From positions 42,163 through 106,162 of the forward strand of contig NZ_FNZV01000014.1 of NCBI RefSeq assembly GCF_900109555.1: 64,000 bases of DNA. The letters run 5' to 3'. The translations under genes and the position numbers were made by a program. The notes beneath the pieces were generated by a model. It did not search any database and was not told where the DNA came from. It worked only from the letters and a program-made list of their open reading frames with translations. The first letter of the stretch is position 1. Every line of letters starts with the position of its first letter. Below are positions 53,080 through 62,038 of this stretch, one piece after another. The stretch comes from Pacificibacter marinus. Its GTDB lineage: Bacteria; Pseudomonadota; Alphaproteobacteria; Rhodobacterales; Rhodobacteraceae.

Positions 53080-54408
53080 ATGGCTATGGACGGTGACACG
53101 CGGCCAAATGATTTGTCGGCATTTTGGATGCCATTTACATCAAATCGTCAGTTTAAAAAACAGCCCCGTATGTTCGTTTCTGCTGATCGCATGCATTATA
53201 CGACGTCTGATGGGCGTCAGGTTTTGGATGGCACAGCTGGACTTTGGTGCTGTAATGCTGGGCACAATCGCCCGAAAATTGTTGAAGCGATTCAAAAACA
53301 AGCGGCTGAGCTTGATTACGCGCCAGCATTCCAGATGGGGCACCCCAAAGCGTTCGAGCTTGCGACAAAACTTGTCGATATGGCGCCAGCACCGTTTGAA
53401 CATGCCTTTTTCACCAACTCAGGTTCTGAATCTGTTGAGACAGCGCTTAAAATGGCATTGGCGTATCATCGTGCGCGCGGCGACAGTGCGCGGACCCGTT
53501 TGATCGGACGCGAACGTGGCTATCATGGCGTGAATTTCGGCGGCATTTCTGTTGGCGGTATCGTTAATAATCGCCGCATGTTCGGCACGCTTTTGACTGG
53601 CGTTGATCACTTGCCTCACACCCATTTGCCAGAGAAAAACAGCTTTGTGAAAGGCCAGCCTGAGCATGGCGGCTATCTGGCGGATGATCTTGAACGGATC
53701 GTAACACTGCATGGGGCAGAGACGATCGCAGCAGTGATTGTCGAACCTATGGCGGGGTCAACAGGGGTTCTTTTGCCACCAAAAGGTTATCTTGAGCGCC
53801 TGAGAGAAATTTGTACCAAACATGGTATTTTACTTATTTTTGATGAGGTTATCACAGGGTTTGGTCGTCTTGGATCAAGCTTTGCTGCCGAATATTATGG
53901 CGTGATGCCCGATTTGATTACCTGTGCCAAAGGTCTGACGAATGGTGTCATTCCAATGGGGGCCGTGCTGGCCACCAAGCAAATTCATGATGCGTTTATG
54001 CAAGGGCCAGAAGAAGCGATTGAGCTGTTCCATGGCTACACCTATTCGGGCAATCCTATGGCGGCTGCGGCAGGTTTGGCGACGCTTGACACCTACGCCG
54101 AAGAGGGGCTGTTTGAACGGGCCGCGGGACTTGCCCAATACTGGGAAGATGCGCTGCACAGTCTGAAAGGTCTGCCGCATGTGATCGATATTCGCGGTAT
54201 GGGTTTGATCGGTGCTGTGGAATTGCAATCCATTCCGGGTGCGCCAACAAAGCGCGCTTTTGATGCCTTCTTGAAGTGTTATGAAAAAGGCGTGTTGATT
54301 CGGACCACGGGCGACATCATCGCGATGTCACCGCCTTTGATCATCGAAAAAGAACACATCGACACATTGATCGGCACATTGGCCGATGTGCTTAAAACGC
54401 TTGAGTGA
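53080..54408 (+). CDS. Beta-alanine--pyruvate (omega-amino acid) aminotransferase, class III
   Basis: 442 residues, PLP enzyme: NSGSESVETALKMA phosphate cup, YHGVNFGGISVGG, Asp of IFDEVITGFGRLG and Schiff-base Lys in TCAKGLTNG. It fits omega-amino-acid:pyruvate transaminases that turn beta-alanine or beta-aminoisobutyrate into (methyl)malonate semialdehyde. Last step of the reductive pyrimidine path in this cluster. Start ATG follows GAGGTGAAAT. First gene behind the RutR box. Confidence 0.9.
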   Translation: MAMDGDTRPNDLSAFWMPFTSNRQFKKQPRMFVSADRMHYTTSDGRQVLDGTAGLWCCNAGHNRPKIVEAIQKQAAELDYAPAFQMGHPKAFELATKLVDMAPAPFEHAFFTNSGSESVETALKMALAYHRARGDSARTRLIGRERGYHGVNFGGISVGGIVNNRRMFGTLLTGVDHLPHTHLPEKNSFVKGQPEHGGYLADDLERIVTLHGAETIAAVIVEPMAGSTGVLLPPKGYLERLREICTKHGILLIFDEVITGFGRLGSSFAAEYYGVMPDLITCAKGLTNGVIPMGAVLATKQIHDAFMQGPEEAIELFHGYTYSGNPMAAAAGLATLDTYAEEGLFERAAGLAQYWEDALHSLKGLPHVIDIRGMGLIGAVELQSIPGAPTKRAFDAFLKCYEKGVLIRTTGDIIAMSPPLIIEKEHIDTLIGTLADVLKTLE

Positions 54409-54419
54409 TCCCTTGGGGG

Positions 54420-54506
54420 TTACTCAATAATTAATAAAAGCAGCGCGGGGGCACCGACCATAAGCCCTGTGATGATTGCGAGTGACGTTGTGAGACCTTT
54501 GAACAT
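54420..54506 (-). CDS. 28-residue membrane protein
   Basis: Small frame with a strong ribosome binding site (GGAGGAAC, 3-8 bases before the ATG): product starts MFKGLTTSLAIITGLMVG and ends PALLLLIIE, i.e. a positive start and a single hydrophobic helix. Lies antisense between the aminotransferase and ureidopropionase genes. Not recognised. The site and composition together make translation plausible; a role in regulating the neighbouring transporter or enzymes would be speculation. Confidence 0.55.
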   Translation of the reverse strand: MFKGLTTSLAIITGLMVGAPALLLLIIE

Positions 54507-54611
54507 GCGTTCCTCCATTGGTTTGTAACCAAGAGGTAGAGCGCGGTTCAGGTTTGACAATATAAATGGCCGCAAATTTATGCGGCGCGAAAGAAAGACG
54601 GAGTACTCCAG

Positions 54612-55868
54612 ATGACCACGCCCACCGACAAAACTAACATGCGTATCGATGGAACGCGTCTTTGGGACACGTTGATGGATATGGGCCAAGTGGGCCCTGG
54701 AATTGCAGGCGGCAACAATCGCCAAACGCTGACCGATGAAGACGCCGCAGGGCGCGCTTTGTTCCAGTCGTGGTGTGAAACCGCGGGTTTGAGCATGAGC
54801 GTTGATACTATGGGCAACATGTTTGCAACGCGTGCTGGCGAAGATCCTGATGCGTTGCCCGTGTACATGGGATCGCACCTTGATACCCAGCCGACAGGCG
54901 GCAAATACGATGGCGTTTTGGGGGTACTTGGCGGATTAGAAGCCATGCGCACGATGAATGATCTGGGTCTTAAAACCAAGCATCCTATCGTTTTGACCAA
55001 TTGGACCAACGAAGAGGGCACGCGTTTTGCACCTGCAATGTTGGCCTCTGGCGTCTTTACAGGGAAGCACACCCAAGACTGGGCCTATGACCGTGTTGAT
55101 GCCGAAGGCAAACGCTTTGGCGATGAATTGAAACGGATCGGTTGGCTCGGTTCTGAAACCGTGGGCTTGCGTAAAATGCACGCCATGTTTGAGCTGCACA
55201 TCGAACAAGGTCCAATTTTGGAAGCTGAACACAAAGATATCGGCGTTGTCACACACGGGCAGGGGCTGCGCTGGGTTCAATGTACAGTGACGGGTAAAGA
55301 AAGCCACACGGGGTCAACTCCGATGCCGATGCGCAAAAACGCAGGGCGCGGATTGGCACGGATCACTGAGTTGGTGCATGAAATTGCGATGAAACACCAA
55401 CCCAATGCGGTTGGCGCCATTGGGCATGTCGATGTGTATCCGAATTCGCGCAATATCATTCCGGGCAAAGTGGTGTTCACCATCGATTTCCGGTCGCATT
55501 TACAAGATGTGATCGATGCGATGCTGGAAGAATTCTACGAGAAAGCGCCGAAACTGTGTGAAGACATTGGTGTCTCGCTTGAAACCGAAATCGTAGGCCA
55601 ATTCAATCCGCCAGCCTTTGATGAAACCTGTATCGCAGCAGTGCGCACTGCGGCTGAAACACTGGGCTACAGCCACATGGATATCGTGTCAGGCGCGGGC
55701 CATGATGCGTGTTGGATCAATGACTTATACCCAACATCAATGATCATGTGCCCCTGTGTCGATGGCCTGTCGCACAACGAAGCCGAAGAGATCAGCCCCG
55801 AATGGGCCGCCGCTGGCACGGATGTTTTGCTGCATGCCGTTTTGGCAACTGCTGAGATTGTAGAATGA
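54612..55868 (+). CDS. Zn-dependent hydantoinase/carbamoylase family amidohydrolase (beta-ureidopropionase type)
   Basis: 418 residues of the M20/M40 dimetal fold: H89 (GSHLDT), D100 (GKYDGVLG), E134/E135 (NEEGTRFAPAM), a later catalytic GKESHTGSTPM and GAGHDACW. Removes the carbamoyl group from N-carbamoyl-beta-alanine, giving beta-alanine, CO2 and ammonia. Next to dihydropyrimidinase and aminotransferase genes this is the third step of the pathway. GGAG eight bases before the ATG. Confidence 0.9.
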   Translation: MTTPTDKTNMRIDGTRLWDTLMDMGQVGPGIAGGNNRQTLTDEDAAGRALFQSWCETAGLSMSVDTMGNMFATRAGEDPDALPVYMGSHLDTQPTGGKYDGVLGVLGGLEAMRTMNDLGLKTKHPIVLTNWTNEEGTRFAPAMLASGVFTGKHTQDWAYDRVDAEGKRFGDELKRIGWLGSETVGLRKMHAMFELHIEQGPILEAEHKDIGVVTHGQGLRWVQCTVTGKESHTGSTPMPMRKNAGRGLARITELVHEIAMKHQPNAVGAIGHVDVYPNSRNIIPGKVVFTIDFRSHLQDVIDAMLEEFYEKAPKLCEDIGVSLETEIVGQFNPPAFDETCIAAVRTAAETLGYSHMDIVSGAGHDACWINDLYPTSMIMCPCVDGLSHNEAEEISPEWAAAGTDVLLHAVLATAEIVE

Positions 55869-55937
55869 GTATTTGAACCAAGAAAAAGCTGGCGCGCGAG
55901 ATAAGACGCGCTGCATTTCAAACTGGGAGACTTAAAA

Positions 55938-57392
55938 ATGACCAAAGTGATCAAAGGCGGCACCATCGTCACAGCCGATCTGACGTATGAGGCTGACGTA
56001 AAAATCGACGGCGACAAGATTATCGAGATCGGTCCCGATTTATCGGGCGATGAGGTGATTGACGCCACGGGGTGCTACATCATGCCCGGCGGGATTGATC
56101 CGCATACGCATCTTGAAATGCCGTTTATGGGCACCTATTCCACCGACGATTTTGCCTCTGGCACGCGTGCCGCTCTGGCCGGTGGCACCACAATGGTTGT
56201 TGATTTTTGTCTTCCAAGTCCCGGGGAAAGCTTGCTCGACAGCTTGAAAGTTTGGGACAATAAATCTGCACAAGCCGCCTGCGATTACTCCTATCACATG
56301 GCGATCACATGGTGGGGCGAGCAGGTTTTCGATGAGATGAAAATCATCACCGAAGAAAAAGGCATCAACACTTTCAAACACTTCCTTGCTTACAAGGGCG
56401 CTTTGATGGTGAATGATGACGAACTTTACAGCTCGTTCAAACGCTGCGCTGAATTGGGGGCCACTCCGCTGGTTCATGCCGAAAACGGTGATGTGATTGC
56501 CGAATTGACCGCGCAACTTTTAGCCGAAGGCAACACTGGGCCCGAGGCGCACGCCTATTCACGGCCGACCCAAGTCGAAGGCGAGGCCACAAACCGCGCC
56601 ATTATGATCGCCGACATGGCTGGCGCGCCTTTGTACGTTGTGCATACGTCTTGCGAGGAAGCGCATGAAGCCATTCGTCGTGCGAAAATGCAGGGCAAAC
56701 GCGTGTGGGGCGAGCCTTTGGTACAGCATCTCGTGTTGGATGACTCTGAATATTCAAACGAAGATTGGGATCATGCCGCGCGCCGCGTTATGTCGCCTCC
56801 GTTTCGCAACAAACAGCACCAAGACAGCCTGTGGGCGGGACTTGCATCGGGCTCATTGTCCTGTGTCGCAACCGATCACTGCGCCTTTACCACGGAACAA
56901 AAACGCTTTGGCGTCGGCGACTTTTCCAAGATCCCAAATGGCACGGGTGGTCTAGAAGATCGCTTGCCTGTGTTGTGGACCAAGGGCGTGAACACGGGCC
57001 GTATCACCATGAATGAATTCGTGGCTGTGACCTCGACCAACATCGCGAAAATTCTCAACTGCTACCCACAAAAGGGTGCTGTTTTGGTCGGTTCTGACGC
57101 TGATCTGGTTGTATGGGATCCAAAGGCCAACAAGACAATCACCGCCGACACGCAAGCCTCTGCTATTGATTACAACGTGTTCGAAGGGATCGAAGTGACA
57201 GGCCTGCCGCGCTACGTTTTGAGCCGTGGGTATGTGGCCGTCGACAACGGCACTTTGAAAGCCAAAGAGGGCCACGGTAAATTTGTGGCCCGCGACGCCA
57301 ATGGATCGGTGAACACCGCATTGTCGAAATGGAAAGACCTGACGGCGCCGCGCCCAGTTGAGCGCAGCGGTATTCCAGCGACAGGCGTGTAA
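55938..57392 (+). CDS. Dihydropyrimidinase
   Basis: 484 residues: metal ligands H56 and H58 (DPHTHLE), carboxylated K147 (TFKHFLAYKG), H180 (LVHAEN), H236 (VVHTSC) and Asp of CVATDHCAF. Opens dihydrouracil or dihydrothymine to the N-carbamoyl-beta-amino acid. Best match of the two dihydropyrimidinase-type genes in the window to the true enzyme, by motif and by place in the pyd block. GGGAGA precedes the ATG. Confidence 0.94.
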   Translation: MTKVIKGGTIVTADLTYEADVKIDGDKIIEIGPDLSGDEVIDATGCYIMPGGIDPHTHLEMPFMGTYSTDDFASGTRAALAGGTTMVVDFCLPSPGESLLDSLKVWDNKSAQAACDYSYHMAITWWGEQVFDEMKIITEEKGINTFKHFLAYKGALMVNDDELYSSFKRCAELGATPLVHAENGDVIAELTAQLLAEGNTGPEAHAYSRPTQVEGEATNRAIMIADMAGAPLYVVHTSCEEAHEAIRRAKMQGKRVWGEPLVQHLVLDDSEYSNEDWDHAARRVMSPPFRNKQHQDSLWAGLASGSLSCVATDHCAFTTEQKRFGVGDFSKIPNGTGGLEDRLPVLWTKGVNTGRITMNEFVAVTSTNIAKILNCYPQKGAVLVGSDADLVVWDPKANKTITADTQASAIDYNVFEGIEVTGLPRYVLSRGYVAVDNGTLKAKEGHGKFVARDANGSVNTALSKWKDLTAPRPVERSGIPATGV

Positions 57393-57437
57393 AATACGGG
57401 CAGGCTGCCCGCGGTGGCCTGCACACGACAGGGATGA

Positions 57438-58253
57438 ATGACAGACCTCACAACAAGTGAGGCGGAAAGACCAGCTATGCAAAAGCCAGTTATCGATGTG
57501 TCCGGCGTGGACCTGACGTTTCAGACCAACGATGGTCCGATCCATGCGCTCAAGGATGTAAACCTTGAGATCAACAAGGGGGATTTCGTGTCTTTTATCG
57601 GCCCGTCAGGGTGCGGAAAGACCACGCTTTTACGCTGCATCGCAGGACTTGAGACACCGACAGGTGGCACGTTGACCGTTAATGGATTGTCGCCAAATGA
57701 AGCCCGCAAAGCGCGGTCATATGGCTATGTGTTTCAAGCTGCTGGGTTGTACCCGTGGCGGACAATTGGCGGGAATGTGAAGCTTCCGCTTGAGATTATG
57801 GGCTTTTCTAAAGAAGAACAGATCAGACGCGTGCGCAAAGTGCTTGAACTTGTCGATCTCGAAGGGTTCGAGAAAAAGTACCCTTGGCAGCTTTCTGGCG
57901 GCATGCAACAGCGCGCATCGATTGCGCGGGCGTTGGCATTTGATGCTGATATCTTGTTGATGGATGAACCGTTTGGGGCGCTGGATGAGATTGTGCGTGA
58001 CCACTTGAATGAACAGGTTTTGAAACTTTGGGCGCGGACCGAGAAAACCATCGCTTTCGTCACCCATTCCATTCCTGAAGCCGTATATCTGAGCACCAAA
58101 ATCGTGGTCATGTCGCCGCGTCCAGGGCGGATCACCGACATTATCGAAAGCCCTCTGCCCAAAGAGCGGCCCTTGGATATTCGCGATAGCGCTGAGTTTA
58201 TCGAGATCGCGCATCGCGTGCGAGATGGGTTGCGCGCAGGGCATGAAGGGTAG
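57438..58253 (+). CDS. ABC transporter ATP-binding protein (nitrate/sulfonate/thiamine-precursor type)
   Basis: 271 residues: Walker A GPSGCGKTT, signature LSGGMQQR, Walker B ILLMDEPFGALDE, switch His in VTHS. Powers the two permeases that follow. In this class (SsuB, TauB, ThiZ) a 14-residue N-terminal extension before the core is usual; MQKPVIDVSG is an alternative start. Gene order dihydropyrimidinase-ATPase-permease-permease-binding protein suggests uptake of pyrimidine bases or their dihydro forms. Confidence 0.93.
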   Translation: MTDLTTSEAERPAMQKPVIDVSGVDLTFQTNDGPIHALKDVNLEINKGDFVSFIGPSGCGKTTLLRCIAGLETPTGGTLTVNGLSPNEARKARSYGYVFQAAGLYPWRTIGGNVKLPLEIMGFSKEEQIRRVRKVLELVDLEGFEKKYPWQLSGGMQQRASIARALAFDADILLMDEPFGALDEIVRDHLNEQVLKLWARTEKTIAFVTHSIPEAVYLSTKIVVMSPRPGRITDIIESPLPKERPLDIRDSAEFIEIAHRVRDGLRAGHEG

Positions 58254-58262
58254 GGGCACGTT

Positions 58263-59141
58263 ATGAAACTGCGCCAATCTGCTTTTCCAATTCTCACTGT
58301 GATCGCCGCTTTGCTTGTCGTTTGGTACGGCGCGACCATCAAAATGAATTCCACATGGACCTATGATCAGGCCGCGCGCGCGGGCACAGAACCTAGCTTT
58401 TCTGAAGTTGTCAGCGATACGATGCAACAATCCCGTCCGCTGCTGCCTGCACCACATCAGGTGGTGTCCGAGCTGTGGAAAACCACGGTTGAGAAAAAGA
58501 TCACCTCAAAACGGTCATTGGTTTACCAAGGCATTATCACCCTGAAAACAACACTTTGGGGTTTCACTTTGGGTATTTTTATAGGCGTCAGCTTGGCTGC
58601 GATTATCGTGCTTAGCCGTGTCGGGCGGCTCAGTTTGATGCCATGGGCGATCATTTCGCAAACCATTCCGATCGTGGCCTTGGCGCCTATGATCGTGATT
58701 TTAAGCAACGCTGCAGGGGCGGGCACTTTGTTGGTGCCCAAAGCAATCATCGCGGCGTATCTAAGTTTTTTCCCTGTGATGGTGAGCATGGTAAAAGGTC
58801 TATCGAGCCCTGATCACATGCAGTTGGATTTGTTGCGCACCTATGGCGCACGCCCCAATGCGGTGTTTTGGAAGCTGCGCGTGCCTGCGTCGATGCCCTA
58901 TTTCTTTGCGTCGCTCAAAGTTAGCGTTGCCGCTGCATTTGTTGGCGCCGTGGTGGGCGAATTGTCTACCAGTGCGATTGCAGGGCTTGGCGCCCGAATG
59001 CTGATTGGGTCGCAATTTGGTGAGCCGATGATCATGTGGGCAGCACTGTTTGCCGCTGCAATTTTGGCCGGACTTTTGATATTCACCGTGGGCGGGGTTG
59101 AGAAAATCCTGCGCCGCGCCATGGGGGGACGGGCAGTATGA
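58263..59141 (+). CDS. ABC transporter permease (SsuC/ThiX type)
   Basis: 292 residues with about six membrane helices and the EAA-type loop (LLRTYGARPNAVFWKLRVPASMPYFFASLK). Longer N-terminal region than usual (residues 30-80 periplasmic). Four-base overlap with the second permease gene. One of two non-identical membrane subunits of the presumed pyrimidine importer. Confidence 0.93.
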   Translation: MKLRQSAFPILTVIAALLVVWYGATIKMNSTWTYDQAARAGTEPSFSEVVSDTMQQSRPLLPAPHQVVSELWKTTVEKKITSKRSLVYQGIITLKTTLWGFTLGIFIGVSLAAIIVLSRVGRLSLMPWAIISQTIPIVALAPMIVILSNAAGAGTLLVPKAIIAAYLSFFPVMVSMVKGLSSPDHMQLDLLRTYGARPNAVFWKLRVPASMPYFFASLKVSVAAAFVGAVVGELSTSAIAGLGARMLIGSQFGEPMIMWAALFAAAILAGLLIFTVGGVEKILRRAMGGRAV

Positions 59142-59914
59142 ACCGGTCTGACACGCAATTTGAACGCATCGCTTATCCTGTTGGTTTTGGGCTTTTGGTT
59201 CTACTGTTGTGGGAAATATCCGTACGTGTCTTCGGCATTTCGCCAGCGCTTTTACCAGCGCCCAGTGCGATTGGTGCTGCCATCGCGGGCTCTGTGCCAA
59301 TCTTGTGGGGCGACTGGGTGCAGACCGTGATCAAAGGCGCGATGAATGGCCTTTGGATGGGCGGTATCGCAGGTGTCGCTTTGGCTTTGGTGATCGACAG
59401 ATTTGCGTTTCTCAAACAAGGGCTCATGCCTGTCGCTAACTTTTTTGCCGCCTTGCCGATTGTCGGATTGGCCCCCATCATGGTGATGTGGTTCGGGTTT
59501 GATTGGCATTCAAAAGCGGCTGTGGTGGCGATCATGGTGTTTTTTCCAATGTTGGTGAACACTCTTGGCGGCCTTGCTGCGACAGATTCTATGCAACGCG
59601 ACTTGATGCGAACCTATTCGGCGGGGCATATCGCGACGCTTTTGAAATTACGTATTCCTGCTGCGCTCCCTTTCGTTTTTAATGGTCTTAAAATTGCGAC
59701 CTCTTTAGCGCTGATTGGGGCCATTGTTGCTGAATATTTTGGCTCTCCGATCCGCGGAATGGGATTTCGCATCACCACAGAGATGGGGCGCTTGGCAACG
59801 GACATGGTATGGGCTGAAATCTTTATATCAGCTCTCACAGGCACCGCTCTTTACGGGTTGGTGGCACTTATTGAAAAGAGGGTGACCTTTTGGCACCCCT
59901 CACAACGCGGGTAA
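59138..59914 (+). CDS. ABC transporter permease (SsuC/ThiX type), second subunit
   Basis: 258 residues, six helices and the EAA loop LMRTYSAGHIATLLKLRIPAALPFVFNGLK. Four-base overlap with the preceding permease. Related to but clearly diverged from it, so the importer uses a heterodimeric channel. Confidence 0.93.
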   Translation: MNRSDTQFERIAYPVGFGLLVLLLWEISVRVFGISPALLPAPSAIGAAIAGSVPILWGDWVQTVIKGAMNGLWMGGIAGVALALVIDRFAFLKQGLMPVANFFAALPIVGLAPIMVMWFGFDWHSKAAVVAIMVFFPMLVNTLGGLAATDSMQRDLMRTYSAGHIATLLKLRIPAALPFVFNGLKIATSLALIGAIVAEYFGSPIRGMGFRITTEMGRLATDMVWAEIFISALTGTALYGLVALIEKRVTFWHPSQRG

Positions 59915-59971
59915 CCGCATAAAAATTGCACAAGGAAAACCTTGGCAGTTCAACAACTTGGAGGTTGTACT

Positions 59972-60955
59972 ATGAAAAAGCTACTCTTGAGCGCGACAGC
60001 GCTGGCAGCCATGACAACAGGCGCATTTGCGGCTGATGATGTGACGCTCCAACTTAAATGGGTCACGCAGGCACAATTCGCAGGCTATTATGTTGCGTTG
60101 GAAAAAGGCCTGTACGAAGCCGAAGATTTGAACGTGACCATCAAACCTGGTGGGCCTGATGTGGCGCCAGTGCAAGTGTTGCTTGGCGGCGGTGCTGATG
60201 TGATGGTCGACTGGATGCCATCCGCTTTGGCCGCTCGTGAAAACGGTGCGCCAGTGGTGAATATCGCGCAACCTTACAAATCATCGGGCATGATGTTGAC
60301 CTGTTTGAAAGAAAGCGGCGTGACATCACCCGAAGACTTTGCTGGCAGCACTTTGGGCGTTTGGTTCTACGGCAACGAATACCCGTTCCTCAGCTGGATG
60401 AGCAAGCTTGGCATTGCGACAGACGGATCTGAGGGCGGTGTTAACGTACTTAAGCAAGGCTTTAACGTTGATCCATTGCTGCAAAAACAAGCAGCTTGTA
60501 TTTCGACGATGACTTACAATGAATATTGGCAGGTGATTGATGCTGGTATTTCCCCTGATGAACTCGTGACATTTAAGTACGAAGATCAAGGCGTTGCGAC
60601 ATTGGAAGACGGCTTGTACGTGCTTGAAGACAGCCTGACAGATGATGCGTTCAAAGACAAAATGGCACGTTTTGTAAAAGCATCTATGGCGGGCTGGACT
60701 TGGGCTGCTGAAAACCCCGAAGAAGCCGCTGAGATTGTGCTTGAGTATGATGAAACTGGCGCGCAGACCGAAAAGCACCAAATTCGCATGATGGGTGAGG
60801 TTGCTAAATTGATTGAGGGCTCAACAGGCGCTCTTGATATAGCCGACTACGATCGCACGGTTGCATCCTTGTTGTCTGGTGGTTCTGATCCTGTGATCAC
60901 CAAAACACCTGAAGGGGCTTACACAACTGAAATCACCGACATGATGATGAAGTAA
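59972..60955 (+). CDS. ABC transporter substrate-binding protein, NMT1/THI5-like (ThiY type)
   Basis: 327 residues from the ATG with GGAGG upstream; Sec signal cleaved after AFA-A (residue 20). Opening KWVTQAQFAGYYVALEKGLY and GGGADVMVDWMPSA match the NMT1/THI5-like fold that binds pyrimidine-type rings (hydroxymethylpyrimidine, formylaminopyrimidine) and riboflavin. Highly biased codons. In this cluster the ligand is likely uracil, thymine or a dihydropyrimidine. Followed by a terminator. Confidence 0.9.
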   Translation: MKKLLLSATALAAMTTGAFAADDVTLQLKWVTQAQFAGYYVALEKGLYEAEDLNVTIKPGGPDVAPVQVLLGGGADVMVDWMPSALAARENGAPVVNIAQPYKSSGMMLTCLKESGVTSPEDFAGSTLGVWFYGNEYPFLSWMSKLGIATDGSEGGVNVLKQGFNVDPLLQKQAACISTMTYNEYWQVIDAGISPDELVTFKYEDQGVATLEDGLYVLEDSLTDDAFKDKMARFVKASMAGWTWAAENPEEAAEIVLEYDETGAQTEKHQIRMMGEVAKLIEGSTGALDIADYDRTVASLLSGGSDPVITKTPEGAYTTEITDMMMK

Positions 60956-60978
60956 GCTACTTTGCAGATATGAGACAG

Positions 60979-61007
60979 AAAAGCCTTGCACTCTGCGGGG
61001 CTTTTTT
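60979..61007 (+). terminator. Terminator of the pyrimidine operon
   Basis: AAAAGCC, 13-base loop, GGCTTTTTT: 6-7 base stem with T-run, about 25 bases after the binding-protein stop. Confidence 0.8.
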
Positions 61008-61056
61008 GTGATTTTACAGGTGTGGAAGGGGGCGATTTGAAGACGGCAAGTGCGCG

Positions 61057-61914
61057 TTACAACAGTGAAGCAGGTGGAATTTGCACACGTCGCGCTCCAC
61101 TGCGCAGCTTAAAGCGTGCCAGATCAGGTGCTCGACCTTGATCTATTGTTCCCAAGTCAAGTCGCGTGATGCCTTCGTTTTTGAGCGCTTGCATGGCATG
61201 CCATAAAATCAAGTTGTGAGCATTGTGCGCACGTCCCTCTGGTCCTGTATGACCAATATGATAGGTTGCGGAATTCCCGTGTGTGATAAATAGCATCTGC
61301 GCATCAGTCGCTGTGAACAATCGCAAAGATTTGGGGGCAACTTCTTGAAGTGCCAATGTAAACTCTGGTGGAATAGCATGGTATTTGGCTGTGGATTGGC
61401 GTTTCTTTTCGGCCTGTAACAATGGCATAAGCGCAGCTGGCATGGTCGTAATTTGAGCCACTTTTGTTCGTGCTTTCTCGGCTTTTTTTAATCCGTTACG
61501 CCATTTTACGTGCATATTTTGACGCAAGATATCTGTGGGTAACGCGAGATCAATGTCACAAAGCGTTACGGCGCGCGACAGTGGAAAACCCCGAATTTTT
61601 TGCGCAGGGGTGAGGATGGTTAAAGACAAAGCGGGCAGGGCCCGTTTGATACATTTTAGTACCAATCCATGATTGCCCTCGGTCAAAAAGCACGGGCCGC
61701 GCGTGGCCAAGTTGAATTCAACACCTGTTATTGTGCGATTGATCATTTGCACGGTGCCTACGCAAATACCGTCATCATAGATCGCAAGGCGGCGAACGTT
61801 GCGTCCCAACCGCTTTGCCGCCGCACCATAAAGCCAACGTTGCGACAGCGGCGCTTGGCTGAGATCACACAAGCGATCCCACTCTTTTGGTGTGGTGACG
61901 ATATCAGCTTTCAT
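61057..61914 (-). CDS. FemAB/BioF2-like GNAT acyltransferase
   Basis: 285 residues, similar to FemAB-related GNAT proteins: an N-terminal part with LCDLSQAPLSQRWLYGAAAKRLGR, a WRNGLKKAEKA helix pair and a C-terminal GNAT core (TYHIGHTGPEGRAHNAHNLILWHAMQALKNEG, LDLGTID). Such proteins transfer amino acids or acyl groups to peptidoglycan, exopolysaccharide or lipids; substrate unknown. Faces a different way from the pyd genes and shares with acsA only the strand; a terminator lies between. Confidence 0.78.
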   Translation of the reverse strand: MKADIVTTPKEWDRLCDLSQAPLSQRWLYGAAAKRLGRNVRRLAIYDDGICVGTVQMINRTITGVEFNLATRGPCFLTEGNHGLVLKCIKRALPALSLTILTPAQKIRGFPLSRAVTLCDIDLALPTDILRQNMHVKWRNGLKKAEKARTKVAQITTMPAALMPLLQAEKKRQSTAKYHAIPPEFTLALQEVAPKSLRLFTATDAQMLFITHGNSATYHIGHTGPEGRAHNAHNLILWHAMQALKNEGITRLDLGTIDQGRAPDLARFKLRSGARRVQIPPASLL

Positions 61915-61984
61915 CCCCTAGCAGTGTCGTGCAAAAGCGAATTTTTGGTTAACGGAGTCCAGTTTCGGCAGTGTTAGAGATGTG

Positions 61985-62011
61985 AAAGGCCGCCTGTAAA
62001 AAGCGGCCTTT
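61985..62011 (-). terminator. Terminator of acsA
   Basis: AAAGGCCGC, 9-base loop, GCGGCCTTT: perfect 9-base stem 28 bases after the acsA stop. Reads as a terminator in the acsA direction; the T-rich part is the loop and stem base. Confidence 0.7.
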
Positions 62012-62038
62012 GCAAGATATTGATCAGCCCAGAGGCGA

